From CAVQBP01 sp963782475 (GTDB lineage: Bacteria > Bacteroidota > Ignavibacteria > Ignavibacteriales > Ignavibacteriaceae), in the NCBI GenBank assembly GCA_963782475.1, contig CAWAJW010000015.1:558001-622000 (forward strand): a stretch of 64,000 nucleotides of DNA, in the 5' to 3' direction. The translations under genes and the position numbers were made by a program. Positions 1 to 9,903 of the stretch are shown in pieces. The first letter of the stretch is position 1. The number at the start of each line of letters is the position of its first letter. The notes beneath the pieces were generated by a model. The model made no database searches and was not told the DNA's origin. It saw only the letters and a program-made list of their open reading frames with translations.

Positions 1-2
1 TT

Positions 3-317
3 AATCCTGCTGTAGTAAAAACACTTAGCTTTATTATTAATGAAGGAAAGAAAGCGGGTATTGAAGTCAGTTTATGCGGTGAAATGGCTGCAGATACTCT
101 GGCTATACCTCTATTAATTGGTTTAGGTCTTGAGTCATTAAGTATTGCGCCAACTACAATTTTATATGCAAAAAGGATTATCCGTTATATTTCATATGAA
201 AGCGCAAAAAAAATGGCCGAAGATTGTCTTTCATGTCATTATGAATACCAGGTGACGGAAAGATTAGAAAAGTTTTTTGAGGAAAATCAAATTACCAGGA
301 CCAGGAATATTATTTAG
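3..317 (+). CDS. ptsI: PTS Enzyme I (phosphoenolpyruvate-protein phosphotransferase), C-terminal end
   Basis: This is the last ~104 codons of Enzyme I, which passes phosphate from phosphoenolpyruvate to HPr in the cytoplasm. The frame is open from base 3, so the gene is cut by the window edge; the internal ATG at 84 is not its start. The residues NPAVV, the active-site stretch LCGEMA (the conserved Cys of the PEP-binding domain) and LAIPLLIGLGLESLSIAP match the end of the EI PEP-utilising barrel, and the usual C-terminal helix follows. A single homologous family fits, so the identity is quite sure. The 124 bp after the stop hold no gene. Confidence 0.88.
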   Translation, partial: NPAVVKTLSFIINEGKKAGIEVSLCGEMAADTLAIPLLIGLGLESLSIAPTTILYAKRIIRYISYESAKKMAEDCLSCHYEYQVTERLEKFFEENQITRTRNII

Positions 318-441
318 TATTCCCTAATAATCTATGTTCAATTCTCAATTCTCTCTCCCTAACTTGTAATAAGAGGGATATTTATATATTGCTGTGAAGT
401 ATCTTTTTTATAAATTCCCTTAGAAAATTTAAGGTTAATTT

Positions 442-3264
442 TTGCTCAGATATTTCTTCATAGTTTTATTTCTTTTTAACCAGACTTCTTTCGGGCAATT
501 GTTTTTTTTCGGCAGAAACAAAGTACAGTATAATAAGTTCGAATGGAAGATTTTAAAGACTGCCCATTTTAATATTTATTATTACGGTGAAGATAAAGAA
601 ATTGCCGAAATAGGTGCCGGTTATGCTGAAGAAATGTATGGTGAATTAAAAGTCAAACTGAATGAAATAGTTACCCGCCAGATACCATTAATCTTTTACA
701 ATACTCATCTTCAATTCCAGCAGACAAATACAATCCCCGGTTTTATTTCGGAAGGCGTAGGAGGTTTTTTCGAATTTATAAAGGGCCGTGTGGTTATTCC
801 ATATACTGGTTCCCTGGAAGATTTTCGGCATGTCGTCAGGCATGAACTTGTTCATGTTTTTATGGCAAGTAAGTTATATAGAGAACTACGTGATCATAGG
901 ATTTCAACAGATGTTTCACCACCCTTATGGTTTACCGAAGGTTTAGCGGAATATTTATCCACCAAACCGGATGCCCAGGCTGAAATGGTTTTAAGGGATG
1001 CTGTAATAAGCGGTTATTTCTATAACCTTGAAAATATTTCACAGATTTACGGTACATTCCTGATGTATAAAGAAGGTCAAAATTTCCTGGAATTTATTGA
1101 ACAAAAATATGGGAAGGAGATCGTTCCGCTGATCCTTGATAACTTCTGGATGTATTCTAAGTTCAGTAAGCTGCTTGAGTATACACTTGGCAAATCTATT
1201 GAAGAGATTGACTCCGACTGGGAATTTTATCTCAAGAAAAAATATTATCCTCTTATGGCTGACTATTCTCCTATTGGAAATGCTACCAGACAATTAACTG
1301 ATTTCGGTTATAACTTTTCTCCGGTTCATTATAAAGATGAAGGAAAAGATTATATCTATTTTGCTGCTAACAGGAATGGTTATTCATCTCTTTATAAACT
1401 TGAATTAATTGATAAAAGTGAGGAAGAAAAAAAACCAGAACCTGAATTAATTCTGCGGGGAGAGAAATCTGAAGAGTTAGAATCTTTTCATTTATTTCAG
1501 TCTTCAATAGATATTTCTAAAAACGGTATTATTGCTTTTGTAACAAAATCAGGTGCTACCGATGTAATCCATTTTTTTTCAGTCAAAGATGATAAAATAA
1601 TTGAAGATTTTAAAAGAGATGATTTAATTACTATATCTTCCCCTAAGTTTTCAAATGATGGGAATAAGGTTGTATTCCAGGCAGTCGACCGGAAAGGTTT
1701 CAGCGATATTTATTTATTTAATATTCCTTCAGATTCATTAATTAGATTAACTAACGACTATTATGATGATCAAAACCCCTCTTTTGGATTAACCGACAGC
1801 CAGGTTATTTTTTCTTCTGATAGAACAGCAGGAAAATATCAAAGAAAATACAATCTCTTTTCATTTAACCTGGATAATCACCAGATAGAATATATTACAT
1901 ATTTGGATGCGAATTGTTTCTCTTCCCGTTTATCTCCCGATAAGAAAATCCTTTTGTTTGCCTCCGATTATGACGGGGTTAGGAATATTTACAAAATTAA
2001 TATCAATAATGATAAGTTTGGGAAAAAAATTGAAAGAGTTACAAGCTTCATAACAAGTGCCTTTGATCCTGATTTTATTAATGATACTACAATTATCTTT
2101 TCCGGTTTCGAAAAATTCCTCTTTAATCTTTATAGTGTAAGTCTTAATTACTCTGAAGTCGATTCATCCAATAATATAATTACTATGCAAATGGATTCTG
2201 CTGCAGGTGCCTGGACGGCGCAGAAGTATAATTCTCTTTCAAAGAAAGAAAAATTAGAATATCAAAGACAGTACACTCTTGATTATGCTGCAGGCCAGGT
2301 TTCCACAGCTTATGATCCGATCTACGGCACCAGAGGGGGAGCTGTTTTTGTTTTAAGTGATTTGTTCGGCGACGATAACTATTTATTGTATTTATATAAT
2401 ACTGCCGAAGTTCAAAGTGACATTCTGAAAAGCTTTAACGTATCAATTCAGAAATATGATCTAAGCAAGAGAACGAATTACGGGTTCGGAGTTTTTAATT
2501 TCTCAGGAAGAAGATATGATATTACTCAGTCAGATGAATATTTTTATGAAAGAAGTTTTGGAGGATTTTTCATTTTAGATTTTCCAATTTCTAAGTTTAA
2601 ACGAATAGAAAGCTCGGTAACTGTTGCAAACTCAGATAAAAGTGATCTGCCCGGGATAATTGAAAGAAAAGCTCTCCTTGTAAGTAACACGATATCCTAT
2701 GTTATGGATAATTCTTTGTGGGGACCTACAGGTCCGCTTGATGGAACCAGGGCCAGGCTTCTGCTCGGATATACAGGAGATGTACAATTCAGCAATGTAA
2801 ATTATTTTACTGTAATTGCAGATTATCGTCATTATTTCCGCCTAGGATTTAGAACCGCTTTAGCTTTCCGTTCAGCATTGTTCTATAATGAAGGTAAAGA
2901 AGCCCGCCGTTATTTTATGGGCGGAAGCTGGGATCTTCGCGGCTGGGACAGGTTTTCAATCCGCGGTGAAAAAATGTGGATCTCTTCTATAGAATTTAGA
3001 TTCCCGCTGATAGATGAATTCAGGGTTAAGTTTCCTTTTCTTGGTTTAAGCTTTTTCGGTATAAGAGGCGCTGCTTTTTTTGACGCTGGAAATGCCTGGG
3101 ATAAGCGTTATACCCAAACTCTCGGCAGTATTGGCGCCGGCCTGCGTTTTAATCTTTTCGGTGTGATTGCTTTGCGATATGATATCGGGAAAAAAATAGA
3201 AGATAATTTTTCTCATTTACAGCCTAAATTATTCTATCAATTCTTTTTCGGATGGGACTTTTAA
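442..3264 (+). CDS. Peptidase MA-like / TolB-like propeller / outer-membrane beta-barrel fusion protein
   Basis: A 940-residue envelope protein with three parts. A signal peptide covers residues 1-19. A gluzincin-type metallopeptidase region follows, with HELVH at 134-138 and a downstream EGLAEY segment (Glu ~166) that supplies the usual third zinc ligand. From about 290 to 620 lie TolB/WD40-like propeller blades (repeats such as SPKFSNDGNKVVFQA and SPDKKILLFASD). From about 640 to the end the sequence is rich in aromatic alternating strands and ends in Phe, like the BamA/Omp85 surface-antigen barrel. The start is TTG at 442, with AAGG nine bases upstream; no better ATG lies near the signal peptide. 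Its stop overlaps the next start (TAATG), so the two are translationally coupled. I infer an outer-membrane-anchored surface or periplasmic protease. The substrate is unknown. Confidence 0.8.
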   Translation: MLRYFFIVLFLFNQTSFGQLFFFGRNKVQYNKFEWKILKTAHFNIYYYGEDKEIAEIGAGYAEEMYGELKVKLNEIVTRQIPLIFYNTHLQFQQTNTIPGFISEGVGGFFEFIKGRVVIPYTGSLEDFRHVVRHELVHVFMASKLYRELRDHRISTDVSPPLWFTEGLAEYLSTKPDAQAEMVLRDAVISGYFYNLENISQIYGTFLMYKEGQNFLEFIEQKYGKEIVPLILDNFWMYSKFSKLLEYTLGKSIEEIDSDWEFYLKKKYYPLMADYSPIGNATRQLTDFGYNFSPVHYKDEGKDYIYFAANRNGYSSLYKLELIDKSEEEKKPEPELILRGEKSEELESFHLFQSSIDISKNGIIAFVTKSGATDVIHFFSVKDDKIIEDFKRDDLITISSPKFSNDGNKVVFQAVDRKGFSDIYLFNIPSDSLIRLTNDYYDDQNPSFGLTDSQVIFSSDRTAGKYQRKYNLFSFNLDNHQIEYITYLDANCFSSRLSPDKKILLFASDYDGVRNIYKININNDKFGKKIERVTSFITSAFDPDFINDTTIIFSGFEKFLFNLYSVSLNYSEVDSSNNIITMQMDSAAGAWTAQKYNSLSKKEKLEYQRQYTLDYAAGQVSTAYDPIYGTRGGAVFVLSDLFGDDNYLLYLYNTAEVQSDILKSFNVSIQKYDLSKRTNYGFGVFNFSGRRYDITQSDEYFYERSFGGFFILDFPISKFKRIESSVTVANSDKSDLPGIIERKALLVSNTISYVMDNSLWGPTGPLDGTRARLLLGYTGDVQFSNVNYFTVIADYRHYFRLGFRTALAFRSALFYNEGKEARRYFMGGSWDLRGWDRFSIRGEKMWISSIEFRFPLIDEFRVKFPFLGLSFFGIRGAAFFDAGNAWDKRYTQTLGSIGAGLRFNLFGVIALRYDIGKKIEDNFSHLQPKLFYQFFFGWDF

Positions 3265-4394
3265 TGAAATATTATCTATTTACATTAATTTCTTTATCAA
3301 TTTTCTGCGGCTGTTCGGCATCTCTTATAAGAATTAAAACAAATCCCGATCAAAAAACATATCCAATGTTCGGAAAAACTCCGGGAAGAGATTTTTATAT
3401 TTCCGAAGTAATTGGCGACACTCTAATAAAAAAATGGGAGAATGACGTAAACGGAGGTTTTGCAAACACTTCCGTTACTTTGTATGGGGGATATCTCTTT
3501 GTTGGTGATCTTTCAGGCAGAGTCTTTTGTTTTAACGACTCTACAGGGAAAGAAATGGGAAAATTGAAAAATAAAGGAGCAATATTCTCTGCCCCGGTAA
3601 TTGATAAAACAAATATAATTTTTGCTGCTGCATCTGAAAATAATAATGAATCCAGCTTAATATCTTATAATTTTGTTACGGGTAAAGAAAATTATAGTAA
3701 GGATATTAAAGGCAGAGTATTAACTGAAATGATTAAAAAAGACAGCAGCATATTATTTAATACCGAAGACGGCAGGGTTTACAAGTATTCTGCCGACGGC
3801 GAAAAAAAATGGGAATTCGAATCTAAATCATTTGTTCATAGTTCTCCGGCATTGGGTGATAATATTATCGTTTTTGGAAATGATAAGGGGGAACTATTGG
3901 CCATTAATTATAATGACGGCAATTTGTTATACAGAAAGAAAATCGGTAATCCGTTTTTCTGCGGTGTAACTATCAGGGATGGAATTGCATACATTGGAAA
4001 TGATAACGGCAGATTATATTCTATAGAAATTAAATCAGGTGAAATAAAATGGGAATTTAACACCGATGCCAGAATAATAATGACGCCTGCTATGAATGAT
4101 AATACTATTTTTATTGGAAATTTGAAAGGGGATCTTTATGCTGTAGATAAATCCAGCGGTGAGCAGATTTGGAAAACAAAAACAGAAGGATTGCTTGATG
4201 CAACTCCATTGATTACTGAGAACTCTATTATTCTCCCCAATTTAAATGAAGAATTTTATTTAATTGACCCGGGAACGGGAAAAATAAAGAAGACTTACTC
4301 GCTGGACGGCAGGGTTAAATTAACACCTTTAATTGCAGACAGCACTTTATTTATTGGTTATGAAAATGGGAATATTTGTGCATATAAATTTTAA
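3264..4394 (+). CDS. PQQ-like beta-propeller lipoprotein
   Basis: A 376-residue lipoprotein. The ATG at 3264 overlaps the preceding TAA by one base and is preferred over the in-frame ATG at 3252, because it puts the hydrophobic signal directly at the N-terminus, ending in FCGC with Cys17 as the likely lipidated residue. The rest is a run of PQQ-type propeller blades with recurring units such as GDLSGRVFCFN, NDKGELLAIN and GNLKGDLYAVDKSSGEQIW. The fold is the one used by BamB, the barrel-assembly lipoprotein. Coupling to a gene encoding an outer-membrane barrel makes a BamB-like scaffolding or partner role plausible, but that is inference. It overlaps the following gene by about 35 bp. Confidence 0.72.
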   Translation: MKYYLFTLISLSIFCGCSASLIRIKTNPDQKTYPMFGKTPGRDFYISEVIGDTLIKKWENDVNGGFANTSVTLYGGYLFVGDLSGRVFCFNDSTGKEMGKLKNKGAIFSAPVIDKTNIIFAAASENNNESSLISYNFVTGKENYSKDIKGRVLTEMIKKDSSILFNTEDGRVYKYSADGEKKWEFESKSFVHSSPALGDNIIVFGNDKGELLAINYNDGNLLYRKKIGNPFFCGVTIRDGIAYIGNDNGRLYSIEIKSGEIKWEFNTDARIIMTPAMNDNTIFIGNLKGDLYAVDKSSGEQIWKTKTEGLLDATPLITENSIILPNLNEEFYLIDPGTGKIKKTYSLDGRVKLTPLIADSTLFIGYENGNICAYKF

Positions 4395-5112
4395 TTTCAG
4401 GATAGTATTGCTTTTATATTTCATTGCATTATTTCATTCTGAAATTTTCCCGCAGGATTGCAAAGCAGAACTGTCGGTAAAAACCGATGAAAATAATTCA
4501 ATTATAAAATTAAATAATGAGTTATTAGGTTATGGAAATATCGAGACCGGACTAAATAAAGGTAATTATATTCTTACGATTCATGAACCTTATGATAAAT
4601 GGGATTCGAAATATTTTATAGATACCTTAAATGTTTCTGATTGCAATGAGATTAAATTATCCTATAATTTTAATTCAGCAGTATATCTGAGAACTAATCC
4701 CCGGGATGTTTATGTTTACAGCAGAGATTCATTACTCGGCAATACGCCTTTATTTATTCCATTGAAATACAGTATGATCACACTTTCCAAACCAGGCTAT
4801 CAAAGTAAATCAATCAGCTTGAACCAGCTTGCCGGGAAAGATTTAGTCGATTTAAAATACACCGGCGAAAATATCGGCGAGAATTTTTATGAAAAAGATA
4901 TTTTTAAAATTCTGATGGGGACAATAATCCTTCTAGGCGGAACAACTGCGTACTTTAAATTAAAGGCGGATAACCGTTATGATTCTTACCAGGCAACTAA
5001 CTATCAGGTGTATTTGGATCAAACAAAAAAATTTGATTTAATCAGCGGGATAACTATGACCGCGCTTCAAATAAATTTTGGTATACTTATTTATTTCTTT
5101 TTAACTGATTGA
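4360..5112 (+). CDS. PEGA-domain-like envelope protein
   Basis: A protein of about 250 residues, not assigned to a named family as a whole. The start is taken at ATG 4360 (ATG 4366 is equally possible), inside the end of the preceding lipoprotein gene, so translation is probably coupled. A hydrophobic segment near residues 10-28 followed by an FPQ site looks like a signal peptide. A PEGA-like module (AVYLRTNPRDVYVYSRDSLL, then GNTPLFIPLKY and KPGYQSKSI) sits near the middle; such modules are found in cell-surface proteins. Two hydrophobic stretches at the C-terminus (ILMGTIILLGG and LQINFGILIYFFL) may be membrane segments. It is the third gene of a compact envelope cluster. Confidence 0.55.
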   Translation: MKMGIFVHINFNFRIVLLLYFIALFHSEIFPQDCKAELSVKTDENNSIIKLNNELLGYGNIETGLNKGNYILTIHEPYDKWDSKYFIDTLNVSDCNEIKLSYNFNSAVYLRTNPRDVYVYSRDSLLGNTPLFIPLKYSMITLSKPGYQSKSISLNQLAGKDLVDLKYTGENIGENFYEKDIFKILMGTIILLGGTTAYFKLKADNRYDSYQATNYQVYLDQTKKFDLISGITMTALQINFGILIYFFLTD

Positions 5113-5227
5113 TTTCTTCAACTTCTTTATAATTTCTAAACCGATCAGCCTGTAGTATATATTTAACTGCCATTTTCATCTTTCCTTCAATAAATTTATT
5201 TTTATTTTACAACAAAAAATATTTACT

Positions 5228-6082
5228 ATGCTGACGGTGCTTGAATCAATAAAGCTGTCGACCGAATATCTTCAGAAGAAAGATATTGAATCGCCAAGAA
5301 TAAATGCCGAGCTGCTTCTGGCTGACATTCTTAACTGTAAAAGACTGGATCTTTACTTAAAATTTGATCAACCTCTTAAAGAGGAAGAGATCGATATTTA
5401 TAGGGAATATATAAAAAGAAGAGGAAGATTTGAACCTCTGCAGTATATAACCGGCTCAGTTGAATTTTATGGATTAGAGATTAAAGTGAATAAATCTGTT
5501 TTGATCCCCAGACCGGAAACTGAAATATTAGTAGAAACCATCATCAGCTCTGTTGAAAAAGAAAAAAATATCGATATCCTGGATATAGGCACGGGCAGCG
5601 GGAATATTGCGATTTCTATTGCTAAGAATTTGCCGAATTCTAAAGTCTCAGCTATTGACAGCAGCAATGAAGCTTTGGAGACTGCAATAGAAAATGCGAA
5701 ATTAAATTCTGTGGAAAATCAAATAGATTTTATGAATGACAGCATTATGAACGGTACAAATTATTCAACAAAAAAATATGATATTATAGTTTCTAATCCT
5801 CCTTATATATCAAGAGACGAGTTTCAAAAGCTTCAGCCGGAATTAAAAGTATATGAACCAAGGATCGCTTTAACTGATGAAAGCGACGGTTTATCATTTT
5901 TTAGGATCATCTCTTCTAAAACGAAGATCATTTTAAAAGAGCACGGGAAACTATTTTTTGAGGTTGGTAAAGAGCAGTATAAACAGGTTGAAGAAATATT
6001 AAGAGAAAATAATTTCAGGAATATCATTGTTAAAAAAGATTATTTAAATATTGAACGCGTTATTTACGGAGAATCAAATTGA
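5228..6082 (+). CDS. prmC: Peptide chain release factor N5-glutamine methyltransferase
   Basis: PrmC (HemK) methylates the GGQ glutamine of release factors RF1/RF2 with S-adenosylmethionine. The 284-residue length is typical. The N-terminal helical domain is followed by the Rossmann methyltransferase domain, with the SAM-binding DIGTGSGNIAI at about 118-128 and the diagnostic NPPY at 190-193. LIPRPETEILVE just before the SAM motif is characteristic of PrmC rather than other N6/N5 methyltransferases. Its stop overlaps the dtd start by four bases, so the two are cotranscribed. Confidence 0.93.
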   Translation: MLTVLESIKLSTEYLQKKDIESPRINAELLLADILNCKRLDLYLKFDQPLKEEEIDIYREYIKRRGRFEPLQYITGSVEFYGLEIKVNKSVLIPRPETEILVETIISSVEKEKNIDILDIGTGSGNIAISIAKNLPNSKVSAIDSSNEALETAIENAKLNSVENQIDFMNDSIMNGTNYSTKKYDIIVSNPPYISRDEFQKLQPELKVYEPRIALTDESDGLSFFRIISSKTKIILKEHGKLFFEVGKEQYKQVEEILRENNFRNIIVKKDYLNIERVIYGESN

Positions 6083-6531
6083 GGGCTGTTATCCAAAGAG
6101 TATCAAGAGGGAGTGTTAAAATATCTTCTGAAAATTATAACCAAAAGATAGGGAAAGGTTTTGTAATTCTTCTGGGAATAAAAACCGGAGATACTGAAAA
6201 TGACGTAAACTTTGTCGCAGATAAATGCTGCAACTTAAGAATTATGGAAGATGAAAACGGAAAAATGAATCTTTCATTGAAAGATGTTGAAGGAGAAGTA
6301 TTAATTATTTCACAGTTTACATTATACGGTGAAACGGCAAAGGGGAACAGACCGGGATTTACTGAAGCAGCAAAACCGGATGAGGCAATTCCGTTGTATG
6401 AAAAATTTATAAGCAGAGTTCAAGTTAATTTAGGTAAAGAGAAAGTTAAAACCGGAATTTTCGGTGCAATGATGGAGGTGGAAATTATCAATGACGGTCC
6501 TGTAACAGTAATTGTAGAATCGAGGAAATAG
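6079..6531 (+). CDS. dtd: D-aminoacyl-tRNA deacylase
   Basis: Dtd hydrolyses D-amino acids wrongly attached to tRNA. The 150-residue protein opens with MRAVIQRVSRGSV, carries the active-site SQFT at 78-81 followed by LYG and KGNRPGFTEAA, and ends with the cross-subunit motif NDGPVT near 138-143. All of these are hallmarks of the family. Translation begins at a TTG that overlaps the prmC stop (TTGA), which fits translational coupling and replaces the usual ATG. Nothing unusual otherwise. Confidence 0.93.
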   Translation: MRAVIQRVSRGSVKISSENYNQKIGKGFVILLGIKTGDTENDVNFVADKCCNLRIMEDENGKMNLSLKDVEGEVLIISQFTLYGETAKGNRPGFTEAAKPDEAIPLYEKFISRVQVNLGKEKVKTGIFGAMMEVEIINDGPVTVIVESRK

Positions 6532-6604
6532 GGAGGAGATCAAGTTCAAGAATAATACGTAGATCACTTGAATTTAAACATGAACTAAAAAAGCGGATTA
6601 CGTC

Positions 6605-7507
6605 ATGAACCCAGTATTAATGATATTTATAGATGGTGTCGGTATTGGAAAGGAAGATTATGAATTTAATCCTTTTTTCAAATATGGATTTAGAACATTT
6701 ACAAATATCTTCGGTGAAATCCCGACATTAAAAAGACAGATATTGGTGAAGAATAAAGTCTTTTTGTTTCCAGCCGATGCACGTCTTGGTTTTGAAGGAT
6801 TTCCGCAAAGCGGTACCGGGCAAACTTCAATATTTTGCGGAATAAATGCGGCAAAAATCATCGGTAAACATTTCGGACCATATCCATATTCAACTTTGAT
6901 TCCCATTATTGCTGAGAAAAATATTTTCAAATATTATCTATCAAAAAATGAAAAAGTTTTTTTTGCAAATGCTTATCCTAAAATTTTCTTTGATTATATT
7001 AGAAGTGGAAAATCCAGACTTAGCGTCACCACACTAAGCTGTAAATTAAACGGGATGAGACTTAATAATGCTACAGATGTTAGAAGGGGTAAAGCGGTAA
7101 CTGCTGAAATTACAAACGAAAGATGGAATACAAAACTTAAATATAATCTTCCGGTAATCAGACCCGGGACTGCGGCAAAAAGATTATTAAAAATAGCCGC
7201 ACAAAATTCTTTTACTGCTTATGAATATTTTTTAACCGATCATATCGGTCATGGAAGATACGACGGGAATGTGAAAAAAGCCGTGGATGATCTGGATGAA
7301 TTTCTATTTTCGGTAATTACCGGATTGGATAAAAATATTACGCTGCTCCTCTGTTCAGATCATGGCAATTTTGAGGATTTATCGGTTAAAACACATACAC
7401 TAAATCCTTCTTTAACAATAACAGCGGGGAAATATGCCGAAAAATTATTTAACCATATTAAAGACTTATCACAAATAAAAGATGCAATAATCAAATATTG
7501 TAAATGA
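6605..7507 (+). CDS. Phosphoglycerate-mutase-like metalloenzyme (alkaline phosphatase superfamily)
   Basis: A 300-residue cytoplasmic protein of the alkaline phosphatase/iPGM metalloenzyme superfamily. The N-terminus MIFIDGVGIG places the first metal-binding Asp at residue 10. QSGTGQTSIFCGIN near 75 aligns with the nucleophile region of cofactor-independent mutases. YFLTDHIGHGR and CSDHGNFEDLS provide the remaining metal-binding Asp and His residues. It is much shorter than true iPGM (about 510 residues) and lacks the inserted phosphotransferase domain, so it is not a normal glycolytic mutase; the reaction is not known to me. Its stop overlaps the comEC start (ATGA). Confidence 0.72.
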   Translation: MNPVLMIFIDGVGIGKEDYEFNPFFKYGFRTFTNIFGEIPTLKRQILVKNKVFLFPADARLGFEGFPQSGTGQTSIFCGINAAKIIGKHFGPYPYSTLIPIIAEKNIFKYYLSKNEKVFFANAYPKIFFDYIRSGKSRLSVTTLSCKLNGMRLNNATDVRRGKAVTAEITNERWNTKLKYNLPVIRPGTAAKRLLKIAAQNSFTAYEYFLTDHIGHGRYDGNVKKAVDDLDEFLFSVITGLDKNITLLLCSDHGNFEDLSVKTHTLNPSLTITAGKYAEKLFNHIKDLSQIKDAIIKYCK

Positions 7508-9891
7508 AAAATTACCCTGTAATAAAAATTACCATTTTATTTATATGCGGAATTCTCTTACAGCCATTATTTAAGATTAACCTAATCCTTTTTTCTCTTT
7601 CAGTGCTCTTTATACTTTTACTTGTAATTTATTTTCTGACTTCATTTAAAAATAGGGAAAGTATAGTTTCATTATTTCTCCTTTTAATTTTTGTTCTTCT
7701 CGGATGCTTCAGAGCTTCGATTACTAATAAACACTCCTATTTGTCCGAGAACCTGAATAAAATAAAAAACCTTTCGGCTTTCGGAACCATCACCTGGGTG
7801 GAATTAGAAAGAGATGAAAATATTGAATTCTGCTTTTATGCAGATTCAATCAAGGTTGATAATAAAATAATCGGGAAAAGAATAAACCTTATAGGGAAGA
7901 TCTGGGAAGAAGATAAAAGCCGGATGGACTCAATATATAACCTTATTTCCCCTGGAAATTTTATCAATCTGACCGGCACCTATACTAAAGGAAGGGAGAC
8001 AAGAAACCCGGGTGAATTTGATTACAACAGATATTTAAGAGAAAAAGGGATTAGCGGAATAGTCACCACATATAATGCCGGTGATTTCAAGGTGCTGAAT
8101 AAAGGAAGAATATTTTTCCTGAGTGAAATATTTCAAATTAGAAAATCTATTTTTCGGAGAATCTCAGACCTGCAAAACGGGCAAACAGCTTCTTTATTAA
8201 AAAGTCTTCTGCTGGCCGATAGGAGTGATATTGATTATGAAACGAAAACCGAATTTATAAATTCAGGTGTAATACATGTACTTGCTGTTTCAGGTTTGCA
8301 TACGGGTTTCATTATCTTATTCCTGCTTTTAGCTTTTGGAAGATTCAATATTTACATCCGATCAATTGCTGCAATTCTTGGATTGCTGATATTTATGTGC
8401 ATTACAGGATTGCCGGTATCTGTGTTCAGGGCTTCTGTTATGGCCATTATTATTATTGTTGCTTTCATGCTTAACAGGTCTACAAATCTTTTCAATTCAC
8501 TGGCGCTTGCAGCCTTGGTTATCCTAATTGTCAGCCCGGATGAAATTTATTCGGCGGGATTCCAGCTTTCTTTCTCTGCAGTTTTATCGATAGGAGTGAT
8601 TTTACCGTTATTTCAAAAAGGGATCAAAAAACTAAATATTAAAAACAATTTATTAAGATATTTTATCCTGTTGTTTGCTGTTTCTATTAGCGTCGAAATC
8701 GGAACTCTACCCGTTACTTTAGCATACTTTAGAAAGCTTTCATTAATTGCACCTATTACAAACTTGGTTGTTATACCGCTGATAGGTCTGATCCTGCTGG
8801 TAGCATTAGGGACGCTATTGATAAGTATTGTTTTTCCATATATAGCTGCTGTTTATGCCGCAGCAAATGATTTCTTCACCTTTATTCTATTTAAATTTAT
8901 TAAGACGAGCGGAAGTCTTGAATATTCATTTATCTGGATTAGAAATTTTCTTCTTTATGATGCTTTGATTTTTTATTCTCTGTTGACTTTCTTTATATTC
9001 TTTTTTAAAAAGTTCAATTCCGTGACTGCAAGAATCTCTCTTTTAGCTTTAGTCATAATTAATTTTTTAATTTTATCTTCATTTAATAATAAGGTGCTGT
9101 TTCAAAAGAATGAACTTAATTTAATGATGATTGATGTTGGTCAGGGAGACTCATTTCTTCTTCAGATGCCGGATGGAAAATCGGTTTTGATTGATGCAGG
9201 CCCTGCCTCAAATTATTTCAATACCGGCGAATATATTATTATTCCTTTGTTAAATTACCTGGGTATAGATAGAATAGATTATGGATTTATTTCACACCTG
9301 GATCTTGATCATTACGGCGGCTTTGTTTCTCTTATCCATAATAAAAGAGTCAAAAGAATTTTCAAACCGTCTTTGGACACTGCAGATCAGAATGACAGAA
9401 AATTTGAAAAATACTTAATAGAAAACAAAATACCTTTCTCATATTACCAAAGAGATATAATGAAATTGAAGAACCTGCGTATTTATTCATTGTATAATAA
9501 GCTGGAAAATAGTTGTTCAAAAAACGAAAGGAGCGGGGTAATCAAAATTGTATTTGGGGAAAACAGCTTCTTATTTACCGGTGACGCTGAATCAAACCGT
9601 GAAAAGATCCTGCTGAAAGTTTATAAATCATTTCTAAAATCTGATATATTAAAAGTCGGGCATCATGGAAGTTCTTCAGGCTCATCTATAAATTTTATAA
9701 AGGTAGTTAATCCGAAAATTAGTCTAATAAGTGCCGGCAATCAGAATAAATTCGGTCACCCATCCTCAAAAATATTAGAGCGGCTCAGAACAATAAAATC
9801 AAAAATTTACAGGACAGATAAACTCGGAGCCGTTCTGTTCAGAGCAAATGGCGATTCAATTTATGCAGTAAGCTGGAAGGAACATAGATAA
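7504..9891 (+). CDS. comEC: ComEC/Rec2-type DNA-uptake channel protein
   Basis: ComEC forms the inner-membrane channel that brings single-stranded DNA into the cytoplasm during natural transformation. The 795-residue length is normal. An N-terminal pair of membrane helices and an OB-like soluble region (DUF4131) precede the competence domain, with the family signature LAVSGLHTGFI near 258-268 and many further helices. The C-terminal metallo-beta-lactamase domain opens with MMIDVGQGDSFLLQMPDG, carries HLDLDH at about 598-603, and GHHGSSSGSS from 719. The coupled start (ATGA) suggests cotranscription with the metalloenzyme gene. All domains are intact, so natural competence is possible. Confidence 0.92.
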   Translation: MKNYPVIKITILFICGILLQPLFKINLILFSLSVLFILLLVIYFLTSFKNRESIVSLFLLLIFVLLGCFRASITNKHSYLSENLNKIKNLSAFGTITWVELERDENIEFCFYADSIKVDNKIIGKRINLIGKIWEEDKSRMDSIYNLISPGNFINLTGTYTKGRETRNPGEFDYNRYLREKGISGIVTTYNAGDFKVLNKGRIFFLSEIFQIRKSIFRRISDLQNGQTASLLKSLLLADRSDIDYETKTEFINSGVIHVLAVSGLHTGFIILFLLLAFGRFNIYIRSIAAILGLLIFMCITGLPVSVFRASVMAIIIIVAFMLNRSTNLFNSLALAALVILIVSPDEIYSAGFQLSFSAVLSIGVILPLFQKGIKKLNIKNNLLRYFILLFAVSISVEIGTLPVTLAYFRKLSLIAPITNLVVIPLIGLILLVALGTLLISIVFPYIAAVYAAANDFFTFILFKFIKTSGSLEYSFIWIRNFLLYDALIFYSLLTFFIFFFKKFNSVTARISLLALVIINFLILSSFNNKVLFQKNELNLMMIDVGQGDSFLLQMPDGKSVLIDAGPASNYFNTGEYIIIPLLNYLGIDRIDYGFISHLDLDHYGGFVSLIHNKRVKRIFKPSLDTADQNDRKFEKYLIENKIPFSYYQRDIMKLKNLRIYSLYNKLENSCSKNERSGVIKIVFGENSFLFTGDAESNREKILLKVYKSFLKSDILKVGHHGSSSGSSINFIKVVNPKISLISAGNQNKFGHPSSKILERLRTIKSKIYRTDKLGAVLFRANGDSIYAVSWKEHR

Positions 9892-9903
9892 TTAATAAAA
9901 ATT

